This document shows positions 1-11,357 of a stretch of DNA of 64,000 nt, one piece after another (the first letter of the stretch is position 1; every line of letters starts with the position of its first letter). Under the pieces are notes generated by a model, which saw only the letters and a program-made list of their open reading frames with translations, was not told where the DNA came from and searched no databases. Where the stretch lies: NCBI GenBank assembly GCA_900239685.1, contig OENT01000313.1:62001-126000 (forward strand), read 5' to 3'. This DNA is from Rotaria macrura. Taxonomy: Eukaryota > Rotifera > Eurotatoria > Philodinida > Philodinidae. The position numbers and the translations under genes were made by a program.

Positions 1-20
1 TACAAATGCAGCTGTAACAT

Positions 21-50
<30 letters not shown>
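21..50 (+). repeat. (ATG)10 trinucleotide microsatellite
   Basis: Ten perfect ATG units. The open frame starting here is only a run of methionines and is not a credible gene. Confidence 0.95.
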
Positions 51-53
<3 letters not shown>

Positions 54-2708
54 GACGATCATAAATGTCAACAATCATTAGACAAAAATGTTGTATTTAC
101 AATGAATGTGATGAGCTCGATAGTCAGTTTCCTCAAGCGAAATGACAGTGTCTTTCATGCAACAGAATACAACATTTTTATTACAGTCAAGAGTAAAAGA
201 AAGGAAAGTTGCTCATGGGATCGATCTTTTGAAAAACATTGTCAAATGACGAATTCTTTTCTGTTCATCATTAATCAACGTTTACTTTTAGTCGTTCAAT
301 AACATCGATTATATTCTCTATCCATATGGTTTAAGTAGTACTTCAATAGTCTCCTCTCGTCTTTTTTTTTCTATGAACTATAATAGTCTTCCTATATTTG
401 TTAGAATGTGATGAACGTGTGCGCTTTGAAGTACTCTACTTATGGGCCACGTGAAGATCAAAAAAAGGAAGAAAAGAAGAAGAACAATATACAATTTAAC
501 TTCCGCCATATGTTTAGAGATCTATTTAAAAGTGTCTGTTGCGTGCTATTCTTTTTATTGATAGATCATTCCGCAACTACAAACAAGCTTGTCAAATGTA
601 TGATCTATTGATCGAAATCGAAAAGACACTGAATATAGATATTATATGTGCATCATTGTTGATATAAAACTGAAGATCGGATGCATTTGACATGTTCCAT
701 CTGACATTTTAATGACGTATAATTACGTTGAAAAATTAAAAATAGATGGAAGTGTACATGCAAAAAGTGTCAAATAACGTGTTCATTCAAGCTGAATATT
801 TTTTTTCTGTAACGATTATTGTAATGAGTTATAGAGACAAGAAGAGAAATGGTTTATGCTCGCGTGCGTATTCCATGTCAATTGGCTCCTGGAGATGTTA
901 TCATGTCTTCATAATTTATCTTTCTCATTTTCAGATTGAACTATACAAGAAGAATAAAAAAAATGCTAATACATCATTTTGGATTATCATCAAAGCTTCT
1001 TATGATAATTGAGTCTTTTCTTTCTGTGCCTTTCATTACAAATGTAAACAGTATAAAGAAAAAGTACGAAAAGCGGATTAAATTCAGTTTCATCGTTTTT
1101 CAAATGAAATTTATCAATCTCTTTTTCACTGTTGTGAACATAGAAATGACTCAATTGAATTTTTGACGGTATATAAAATTAAGTATGGTGGCATCACATG
1201 TTCGCTTTATTATGCTGTATTATTCAATGAATATTAAATATGATTCACACATTCTAGTCATTTCTCTGTATTCTGTTCAATAGGTATAGTTGAGCTCCCG
1301 TCAACTGATTATATCGTGCTGTGACCGACAAAAAATATAAATGTGCCCACCACCATTATGGCGACAAAAAGCCACTCATCACTCCCCTTCTCCTCCTCTT
1401 CTTTTTCTCTTGAGTGCCTATGTGTGTACGTGGTGTTTGATGATGGTGTCAAAAATGCAAATGTGAATTAATTCTCTTTTTTTCCCGCTTACACTCATAT
1501 TCACACATTCAACGCGATTGTGATTGTATTGTATAGTTACGCACACTAGGTTCTTTTTTTTCTTGATAAGATCTAATCATGAAATATTCTATTCGATCTC
1601 AAGAGGATTTCTATATGATATTAAATTGTGGCATCTTTACTGATATTTTTCTATATGAATAGAATTTGAAGGTGATTGATAGTGCATTGCGTACACACGA
1701 GAATCAGAGCCATGTGTTGCATAGTTGACAGCTGGCGTCGTGCAGAGAAGCTGAATTATTGAACTATTGACACGCACATATACGCATATATACAGTAGTC
1801 GAGAAATAAATGAGAGTGGATTAGCAATCGCAGGCAACTAAGTAATCGCAAGCGGAAGAACAATCAATGAGAACATATGCAGCAGAAAAGAATATAAGTA
1901 AATATCAAACGATCACATAAGAAAAACGAAGACGAGGAACACGACTAATGATAATAAAAACAAAAACAACAACATCAGGCTTATGGGATCTCATTTTTCT
2001 CGCTATCGATATGTGCATTGAGTACCAGCACATATATGTATATGTGTGTACACATATACATGTGTGTAGATTGATAGTTGTTATGATTATAATAGTAATA
2101 AAAAAGCGAAATTTGACTAGTTAATGCCCTTTAATATTCATAGGGTAACTCACTTCAACAAAGTTTTGTTTTTTTCTTTTCCTTTTCTCATATCAAACAG
2201 ATGAGAAGAAAGCAAAGCAAATTGATTCTGACGCCTTGTGTCTGATTATTTGATTGCTATCCTTCGGCACAAAATTAATCAAAGAGCTTATTTCAAGTAT
2301 TTGCGTAAACCATTAATATCATTTCTTCAGGCCATAATTTTATCTTATGTAGGCAAGAAACTGTAAAGATTACTCTGTCATCAGTTGACTGTAGTAGCTT
2401 TTATCTTGATCATGACCTTTTGTCTTAATGAATAAAGAAGTAGAATTTTCCTGTCACACTAACTTGTAGAATTACTTTTTTTTTTATAATGTATATTGAA
2501 CGTCTCAGATGTTCTTTTTTTCACATGAAAACGTTAGATTTCATTGTTTCGAATAAATTTACTAGACACCATCTTGATATATGTACACAACGGAAAGATT
2601 ATGATGATGAATGAAAAGCTACACGTACACATGAGAGGATTCTATCTTGATCGTGCATGCAATACACAAATCATCGAGTTTCATTCTGCTTCGTTTTCGG
2701 CAGTTATA

Positions 2709-2758
2709 CAGACACATACACACACACGCACGCACGCATATATATATATATATATATA
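2709..2758. repeat. Compound CA / TA microsatellite
   Basis: An ACACAC/ACGCACGC run passes directly into a perfect TA run. This is simple-sequence DNA with no coding signal. Confidence 0.85.
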
Positions 2759-5056
2759 CATGCATACACGTCTCATCTTAGTAATAACTACTAGCAATAG
2801 ATAGAATGCGAGTGTGCTCTCAGGCGATGCTGATTCAATATTCTATAGATAAAAATAGGGTAATCGAATTTTGAATAGGTTTTCTGCTCGATAGAGACGA
2901 ACGTCTTGTTCCTTTTTTCTTCTTTCTAGGTTTTTTTCTTCATTCAATTAACCGTCAGGAGGCAATCTACCTGTACGACGATAACAGACGGTAGGAAAGG
3001 GTTAAATGCATACATACACATCTCCATTTTCTTCAGACAAGCAAAGTAAGGGGAAAAGCGGAGAGATAAAAACTGAAACAGAGAACGAGAGAAAAAGAAT
3101 CATTAGCAACCAGGCATAATGAGCCCGATAAAGCAAGTGTGATAAGAACAGTAAGGAACCCTCGGCTGCAAGGGTAATTGAATAGAGAGAGCCAACACAT
3201 ACTCGCTTGTTCAATTCATTAGAGACATATCTACATCATAGAGGAAAAGAAAAGAAATCAGATCCTCGGAATAGAACTTTTTGTCATCATCTGGGGAACG
3301 GATCGGATGACGACTAGTGTATATGTATATGTTTATAAATCGACTCGACAGTCCAGCTGTGAGCTGCTCACATAACATGGATAATGATGGCTTCGTACGT
3401 GTGCATATGCCCTGTCTAATATGTATATTTGCTCCAGCTGAGAGTAAGCAAAAGAGAAAAGATCCGTTTGTGTTGTATTTCATTGATGTTCTGTGATCAA
3501 TTTGTGCTTTGCCAGAGTGTACAAAAGAGAATCTGGCTAATATCAGCTGCATTCATTCTCGTCTTTCGTCGTTCTTGTAAAGAGTGTGATAATTAGTTTT
3601 TTTTACTTATTCTAAAACATATATAATCAAACAACTCCAACAAAAAAAAAAGGGTTCGCTCTTTTTTTTTGTTCTTCTCTTTAATGATGAACACTTCATG
3701 AGACATGTGTGATCGATAGCCGGGAGCTTTTGTTCATTCTGTATAGCACACACACACACACAGTGGATGACAATCCCGAGAGATCTTTTGTGCCGATTTC
3801 ACATCATTATCGTGCACAGTGCACACTGCATACCCTCAAGTAATAAACGACACGCGTGAGGTAATCTTATAAAAAAAAGAAAGCAAGGCATGAGAAAAAT
3901 GTCTTGCGTTCTGTGTTTTTCTCTCGTCGTCCTTTTCCTCATCAGATGAAGCTGTCAAATTCTAGCCAATCATTGAGTATGACAAGCAGCTGTTTTTGCC
4001 TTTCTAGACAGAAAGAAAAAGAAGAATATGAAGTGCTCGAGCCCGATGAAAGACGTATGTATTATTAGTATGTACCCTCTTTACTTGATCGACAATCAGC
4101 TGTATTAAGAGAATCGATAAATAGAATAAACGAAGAGAAAAGAAATCTATGAAGCTATATAACGGAGAAGAGAGAGAATAAGAGAACGGCCGTTAGAGGA
4201 AAACGAGAGAAAGAGAGTGAAAAATAGAGAGTAACGTTCTCCCCCGATGCATTTCTTGTTCAGACTGAGTGTGCGACGACGACGACAACACCATTATCAA
4301 ATACACATCCCAGCAACTCAACTCTTCGATCTGTGACATAAAATTTTAATGTAAGCCTTTAGTATTAAGTCATTCGACAGTAATCATCTATCTCCAAGTC
4401 TACATTCAACTGTGATTCATAATACAAATCACCTTGAACGAATTTGTCTAATTAAAACTAATTTTCTATAATGACCAAGTCAATTAGTCAGAAGAAAAAA
4501 AAATTATAACTGAAGGTTACACACATATACGTGTATATTCAAATGTTTTTTTTTTTGATATTTTTCAAGTTGTCGAAATAGTTCTTTTCGCTTTCATGAT
4601 CATTTGCCCGTGTATGTACATGGCCAAAGATTGATTTCGACGTAAAAATAATCATAGACACATACGTATAATACATACCTCATTATTACCCATAAAAATA
4701 TTGTATTAAGAAAGTTTTTTCTCGTGAAAAGTATTAATGCTCGATTAATATTATATATTCTTTTAAAACAGTCTGTCAACGTGTTTCTTTTTTGTTAGTG
4801 TTACTCTCATTTTTGAAATAATGCACTAGACATTCAATCGTTTCGTTTCTAATCTCTTGAGATGTATGAATATGCACATTGGGATTCAAATCTAATGATC
4901 TTGTGTATTGAACCGAACGAAAGAAGACCAGGTGACGGAAACGAGCAAGGGGAGAAACGGATAATAGACTAGATTGAATAGAATAAAATAAGATTATGAG
5001 TGAAGAACAAAAACATAAAATGAATATTCAAAATAATACTCTAGATTGACAATATA

Positions 5057-5875
5057 ATGACACTTCCATCGTCGTCAACATCATCAATTGTTTCTGTTAG
5101 TCATCCTCAATTTACACGTAATGCATCATGTCCAACACAACATACATTAACATCAACGCTTGAAAAAAAATACAGTTCATCATCAAATACTTTGCATACG
5201 AACTTTAATAATCAAGCAAATCAACGTTCAAATACGATTCCAGCACATTCTTCAGTAATAATTGAAAATAAAAACATTCTTCAAAGAATTAAAACTCGAG
5301 TTGTTAACTTATTTAAACATATGTCATATGGGAATACAATCAATAATAAAGATAAACAAATCAGTATGAATGAACAACAACAATCAACATTTAATTATGA
5401 TCCTGAGTTAGATCTACGTGAAGAACATTTATTACTTGTTTCAAAACGTTTACTGACAACATTACGTGAAAGTAAAATAAAACATTTATCATGTGATAAT
5501 CTCTATCTTCCATGTAATCATATTCGAAATATTGCACGACAATGTTTGATTATGTCAGCTGAAGAACCATTTGGTATTATGGGCGCACAAATTAAGATCA
5601 AATTAACACTGTTATCATCGAATGTGGCAACAACAATAACAAAGTATCTACCCATAATACAAATCAATCCCAAACAAAAGACAACATTTGAAATAGAAAT
5701 CGATTTACATGAAGATACAAAAGTATTTACATTACGACATGTTCTTCCACAGATGAAAATGTTTCAACAAATAAAGGAGCGGAGTCCATTATATGTAAGT
5801 CCCCGGTGTTTATTGATTAAAAATGTGTTCTATAAAACAGCTGAGCCTAAACGAGCTTTTGTTAATTCATCTTGA
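5057..5875 (+). CDS. DDIT4-like: REDD1/DDIT4-like mTORC1 inhibitor (RTP801 family), copy A
   Basis: An intronless frame of 272 aa, against about 232 aa in human REDD1. The first 115 residues are S/T/N/Q-rich and low complexity, with a basic amphipathic stretch near 77-95. The C-terminal half matches the RTP801 C-terminal domain: a helix with LREEHLLLV (about 120), the strand pair LSCDNLYLPC (about 146), the SAEEPFGIMGAQI segment (about 167-180) that parallels SASEPCGLRGALL in vertebrates, and the closing SPRCLLIKNVFYKT segment that parallels the vertebrate RVIKKKLYSS end. In animals REDD1 and fly Scylla/Charybdis are stress-induced cytosolic proteins that restrain mTORC1 through TSC1/TSC2. 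Family membership is seen in the sequence; function is taken from the family. A second copy follows at 8314-11357. The last 244 coding bases before the final codons are identical in both copies. Confidence 0.85.
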   Translation: MTLPSSSTSSIVSVSHPQFTRNASCPTQHTLTSTLEKKYSSSSNTLHTNFNNQANQRSNTIPAHSSVIIENKNILQRIKTRVVNLFKHMSYGNTINNKDKQISMNEQQQSTFNYDPELDLREEHLLLVSKRLLTTLRESKIKHLSCDNLYLPCNHIRNIARQCLIMSAEEPFGIMGAQIKIKLTLLSSNVATTITKYLPIIQINPKQKTTFEIEIDLHEDTKVFTLRHVLPQMKMFQQIKERSPLYVSPRCLLIKNVFYKTAEPKRAFVNSS

Positions 5876-8313
5876 CGAAAACAGACTTTCATTGAACAAG
5901 AAGCAAACAACAACCTATTATTCAAGTATTCGATCTGACAAAAGATTTGTTTTTTTTTCTCATATGTAGGCAATATTTATTCGCGTAGCTAATTGTTGTT
6001 GTCTCATTTATATTATAGGCAAATCATGTATTTGTTTTTTTTTCTTATCTGTTCGTCGTCAATACCTCTTTAGTTTAAGTCAGATGACGACGTACACTTT
6101 GTGTGGGAGTGTTTTTCCGTGTCTTATTAGAACTATTTATTCGTCATTGTTGTTTTTCTTTTTCTTTTTTCTACATTCAATTGTGAGAATGACCTGATTC
6201 ATCACGCGATGTCTTTGCTTCTATATTTTTTCTGGTGTCTTTTCTTCAAATTTTTCTTATTAAGAAAAACAAAAGTAAAAATATTTAAATATTAATCGAG
6301 ATAAGACTTCCTTTATTTATATTATTATTATCTATATTTTGTTGTTGTGATTATACCTGAAGAATCAAAAACCTGCCATTTTCTTTGTCTTGTATTCAAC
6401 TTCTGTTTTCTTTTCCTTTTTTTCGCCATTCTTCTAAGCAGTTTTTCTGTCAATTTTCTCGATTCTTCGAAATATGTGTGTCATTTTTTGTCGGTATTTT
6501 TTTTTCATTTCTACACATCCATGTTCCTATGTTGTTTGTCTTGTTTTGTAAAGTCATGTTCCACGTATGTATATATATATATACATGTACGTTCATTTCA
6601 AGTGAATCTATATTTATAGAGACACGGTCGTACCGGTCCTCCGATAGAAGCAATAAAAGAAAAATGAAACAACTGACACGGGGAAATCAAAAGCTACTAT
6701 TGTTGTTATGTGAACAGTAAATACGGGCAATTACGATCCATGAATGTTTCTTTCTCTTTTTTTCTTTTCTTCTCATTTTTCTTTTTCTTTTCTTTTCTAT
6801 CGAACAGATGAGAACTTAGAGCATCGTATGCAACATATGATTCACTCTCGCTGCGCAAAGACACGAACAACACGCAAACACATGTTAATTTACGCGTCGA
6901 TAAGAGAGAACAGTGATGTGTCGGCATACACAAAAAAAAATAGTAGAAAGACAGTAATTCAGCTGATAAGAGAGTATAAGAACTTTCTCTTTAGTCTATG
7001 TTGTCTAAACTAAACATATGAGAATGTATGCAGCGATGGCAATCGTTTTGTGAGTAAAAATTCTCACATTCTCATCTTGCTTGCTTTGAGTAACTAATAG
7101 TTCTTATTTCTTCTCGAGCTGATCATCCATCGTTCATTGACACATTTCGCTATTTGTGGAAAGTAAATCAAGCGATTTTTCTTCTCTTTTTTTCTGCATT
7201 TGACTCATCTATCGATATTAACGATTTATGTTTAGAATATTCAGATAGGTAGGTAATAGATTGAAATGAATTGATTCAAATCATGTTGCGTGCGAACATG
7301 TGTCGTGCAGTGATACGAGAGAAGGTCATCATGATATTGATAGTACTCGTGGTAGTACTCGCCGTACAAAAGACAGATAGAAAAGAAAAAAGATGAGAAG
7401 AGGAATAGAATGTTGTGATGGTGCACATACTTAACGTCTCCATATATATTTTTTCTTTCTTCTTTTTTCTCTCTTTGCTAGACTACTGAGATCGCACTTG
7501 ATGGCGCACAGGGAATAGAAAAAAAATCAATGCAAGACAAAAATTGTGTTCGAACAAACGACAGAAAATATAGCAAAAAATAACTTCTATGTTGATTTCG
7601 ATGGGAGAGGAGAGACACAAATTAGTATAAAATAACAGAATCCTGAAGACACACCCAACAGTGTGGTGGATTGTTAAGAACCCTCCTGCTGGTAAGCATC
7701 AGTAATGCTAGGCACGTATGCAGCTCTATTATAAAAAAAGCCATACTTAGCAATGGGTGAGGAGTACATTTATGTTAAACAGACTCAAAATTAAAATGAT
7801 ACTGTATATTTCTCATCGAATAAAAGAGAAAAAAAATAGAAAGGAAAGACAGTTATTCTTGTAAACGTGATGGCGGCTTCATTTCTTATCTTTTTTTAAT
7901 AGATAGGCGCGCGTGACACATATGCAAAATGACTAAGACGTAGTTATATACCATTTTTAGTTTCATTGTACTCAATGTACGTTTATCTATATTTAAGCAT
8001 GCATGTATACATTGTTTGAAAGGCATATATTGTACTGGTTCATGTGTGTATGTTGGAGTTACTCTTAATTCTTTGTTAATCATTCTATTGCAACGACCTT
8101 TTAAAAAATGGAGAAAAATATATAATAAACGAGCGCTTAAAAGTACTTTGTATAAATTTGTTTGGTATTTGGTGAGTTTTAAAAAAGGTTAAATGAATAA
8201 TGAGAACATTTGTAAAGAAAAGTCATCTATCAAGCATGAGCTATCTGAAAAATAAAATTTACTAATCCTGCCGAGAGATCCTTACAATTTCTGTTTTCGT
8301 TTTGCTTTTCTAA
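5876..8313. other. 3' flank and spacer between the REDD1-like copies
   Basis: AT-rich sequence with T-runs and a TA run near 6567-6581. It includes the 3' UTR of copy A. The open frames here are low-complexity (F/S-rich or K/R-rich) and I do not support any of them. A slightly GC-richer patch lies near 7650-7720 with no homology that I recognise. Confidence 0.6.
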
Positions 8314-11300
8314 ATGTGCAGTATTTCAGACCATTTCTTGCTTGCCATCACTCATAAAAATAAAGAATATAACGAAAAGCAAGTGATGTTAGCCGAAAAA
8401 GATACTGCAAAAAGAACACATGAACGAAATTCATCTTATTCAGTCTATGAAAATTTATCTATTAGTTCAAGTAATCACTTAGAAGTATTTAATGGAAGTC
8501 GATATTCATCTACAGCCGTTCTTAGCTCATCACTTAATCGATATTCAACAGCAAACATGGTGCATTATCAAACATTTGACCGATCGATACATTTGAATTT
8601 GAATAATAGTTCATCGTGGTTAGAACGATGCAAACAAAGTATTACGAATATTCTCAAACGTGTGTCTAAACCGATCATAAAACAAGGTAAATATTTTTAT
8701 TTATTGAAATGAGATTTTCTTTCATTTATTTGAGAGAGAGAGAGAGATATTAGACTTTGTCGTTTATATAATCTGATTATATGCATATATTTGTAGGAAT
8801 AGAATATTTTTAATCACATTGATTTCTTTTTACGCACGTTCTTTCTCATTTCTCTTACTGATTCTATTAAATATCTCGACAAAAGTCAGTCACAGTTGCT
8901 TGTATTGATTTGTCAACTTGACAATAGTTCTAATATTTACTTTCGGCAAATAGTTCCTTGTCCACATATTTCTTCTCTTTTTACTATTGTTGTCAATCTA
9001 ATATTAATATGAAACTATGGCGGCATTGACTATAGTCATAGATATAGACGTATGTATGTATGTGTGTATGTATACATATATATTGTGTTGGCAAATATCG
9101 ATCGTCAACAAATAAGAAAAAAAAAGACGCGAGAGAAACGATTTGTACTGAATGCCCTATTATATTAATGTAAGAATGGATTTATTTTCTTAATAGCAAC
9201 TGTACACCGTCGTCTTATGTTTAATACCACTCTTCTGTTCGATTCATACATCAAACTGACAAGTTGAGATCAATGGACATTTTTATTTTTTCTCTTTTGA
9301 ATAATATGACCACCTGACAACGCACAAAAGAAATTTCTAAACCTATCATTTATGTTATTATTGTTACTGTTATTATTATTGTTATTATACTTCTCTAAAA
9401 CAAATGATCAATACATGTAATTTATTGAACCGAGTTTCAGACATCAGACAAGTTACTAGTAGTAGTAAGTAGATATTAACTTCGGTTGAATGTACAATGT
9501 CATAAGCATTCTGAATTTCGTATAATGAAAGATTTCATTAACTTTAGGTTCTCGTATTCGTATATGTGAGATAAAAAAACAATAATGGTGAAAAATAAAT
9601 TTTTACAGCGTACTTGAAAAACTCAATCGAACATGAATTGTTGATTAAGCTTTGAAGAGAAGGTTTATTAGGCAGAAGAAAAAGGTGTCTATATGTCTTA
9701 CGCGGACGGCTAAGATGCCAATTGAGGCAAAGAAAAAAAATCAGCGGTAGAAAAAGGGATGGAAGAAAAAAAGCGCAACAACAACATCGAGCTATTGCTG
9801 TTGTTTCAACAATTCACCCTCGGCAAGGTTTCATATGCTACACAGAAAGTTGAGAGGCAAACTAGGAAGCCTTTAAAAAAATTTTCAAGATTGAGTACAT
9901 TAGATTATCAATGTACTCTTTATACATGGCCATCGTTCTTTTCCTTTCCCTTTTCCTTCTTCTTCTTTTTCTTTGATTATTTTACTTCTATAGATTCATT
10001 GATAATGATCAACGCAAGCCATCAACAACTATCTACGTTTAACTATGATCCTGAGCTTGACTTGAGTGAAGAACATTTATTACTTGTTTCAAAACGTTTN
10101 AAAATGTCAACAACAATAAATTGAACATCAAATACATATGCTAAAAGATCAGATTAAAATTTCAATTTTTATCTCTTAAATTTTATCAAAAACAACGAAT
10201 ATGTGTGAAAATATTCTCACACTTTCAATAAACATCATTTCGATATTTTATTGTTGCTATCTAGGCAAACACTTTCTTGAGTTTTTAAAATAATATTGAC
10301 GTGTCAAATTAAAAAAAAAAGAAACTAATAAAAAAAGCTTTATCGTCAATAAAAAGCAATACAATCAATAGATTGACATGTCATAGATTGTATATAGTTG
10401 AAAACTATAATGATGATCGGATGTTTATAATATCCAGGAAGTTTATATAAGTAGAAGTGTTGCGGAACTTCACTATAGCCTTTGATCTTTTCATGAAATG
10501 GAAAGGTTAATGAACCAAATAGCCTGATGTGTAAAAAGAAGAGACAAATAACAGGATTTGTGTACGTATGAAGTCGATCGATACCGTTTTTCGTATCATT
10601 CTCTTGAAATTAATCATTCAGAAATCAATAGCAGTTTTAGCTCATTGCTCTTTTCACACATCGTGATAAATGAAATGTCTGTCACATTAGTTTAATTTTT
10701 TCGATATCAATTCATCATAAAAGTTACTTGGTGATTTTTATCTCGACAATAGAAAGAAAACGAAACGATGAAATCTTAGAATTCAAAGATAAGTATCTCT
10801 TGTATAGTCATCTTATCTGACATCCTTAATGAATAGCATCTTGTTGTTTCAACAATTCACCCTCGGCAAGGTTTCATATGCTACACAGAAAGTTGAGAGG
10901 CAAACTAGGAAGCCTTTAAAAAAATTTTCAAGATTGAGTACATTAGATTATCAATGTACTCTTTATACATGGCCATCGTTCTTTTCCTTTCCCTTTTCCT
11001 TCTTCTTCTTTTTCTTTGATTATTTTACTTCTATAGATTCATTGATAATGATCAACGCAAGCCATCAACAACTATCTACGTTTAANACTGTTATCATCGA
11101 ATGTGGCAACAACAATAACAAAGTATCTACCCATAATACAAATCAATCCCAAACAAAAGACAACATTTGAAATAGAAATCGATTTACATGAAGATACAAA
11201 AGTATTTACATTACGACATGTTCTTCCACAGATGAAAATGTTTCAACAAATAAAGGAGCGGAGTCCATTATATGTAAGTCCCCGGTGTTTATTGATTAAA

Positions 11301-11357
11301 AATGTGTTCTATAAAACAGCTGAGCCTAAATGGGCTCTTGTTAATTCGATGGCATAA
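8314..11357 (+). CDS. DDIT4-like: REDD1/DDIT4-like gene, copy B, interrupted by assembly joins
   Basis: Exon 1 (8314-8685) encodes about 124 residues of S/N-rich leader ending in a basic amphipathic helix, like the leader of copy A but otherwise diverged. It ends at a GTAAAT donor. A strong acceptor (long C/T tract, then TATAG) opens exon 2 at 9993. The phases fit (G|AT), and exon 2 reads into FNYDPELDL and EEHLLLVSKR of the RTP801 domain. At 10100 the sequence meets a single N and becomes non-coding. From 10842 a 244-bp block repeats the intron end and exon start, followed by a second N at 11086. The last part of the domain then follows and ends at 11357 with a tail (PKWALVNSMA) different from copy A. 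About 156 bp of domain core, present in copy A, is missing. The likeliest reading is a working gene damaged by assembly; a real rearrangement is possible. Confidence 0.65.
9799..10042 (+). repeat. 244-bp direct repeat, first copy
   Basis: It matches 10842-11085 at a constant offset of 1043 bases, with no difference that I could find. It covers the 3' end of the copy B intron, including its pyrimidine tract and acceptor, and the first 50 bases of exon 2. Confidence 0.9.
10100..10100. other. Single N, probable scaffold or gap-fill join
   Basis: The coding frame of copy B is intact and similar to copy A up to this base. It turns into unrelated AT-rich sequence straight after, so the N most likely marks an artificial join. 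Confidence 0.75.
10842..11085 (+). repeat. 244-bp direct repeat, second copy
   Basis: Second copy of 9799-10042. It ends exactly at the N at 11086. The sequence between the copies after the first N (10101-10841) is non-coding and resembles neither REDD1-like gene. Confidence 0.9.
11086..11086. other. Single N, probable scaffold or gap-fill join
   Basis: To the left lies the repeat of the copy B exon 2 start. To the right, in mid-codon, lies a 244-bp block (11087-11330) identical to 5608-5851 of copy A. The abrupt jump within the protein domain indicates a join rather than natural sequence. Confidence 0.75.

Larger units (their letters stand above)
1..5056. other. Gene-free upstream region with simple repeats
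   Basis: I see no supportable gene here. The open frames are short, low-complexity and without recognisable domains. The stretch holds an ATG/TGA trinucleotide run (21-50), a palindromic TATG/TGTG patch near 2034-2066, a CA-then-TA run near 2709-2757, poly-T tracts, and purine-rich GAGA stretches near 4160-4230. The last part probably includes the promoter and 5' leader of the REDD1-like gene at 5057, but I could not assign a TATA box or leader exon. Confidence 0.6.

Noticed and set aside
21-302. 93-codon open frame beginning with ten methionines
   Set aside because: The start is an ATG microsatellite and the rest has no motif or splice context.
9759-10124. Frame that seems to add a new N-terminus to REDD1-like copy B
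   Set aside because: Its first part is translated intron, including the pyrimidine tract (a run of F and S), before the true acceptor at 9992. After the N it is non-coding.
10444-10451. TATATAAG as a TATA box
   Set aside because: No gene with a start codon follows at a sensible distance, and the segment lies between two assembly joins.
10829-11170. A third REDD1-like gene
   Set aside because: It is the 244-bp repeat joined through an N to the end of copy B. It has the same intron-derived start and is best explained as an assembly artefact.
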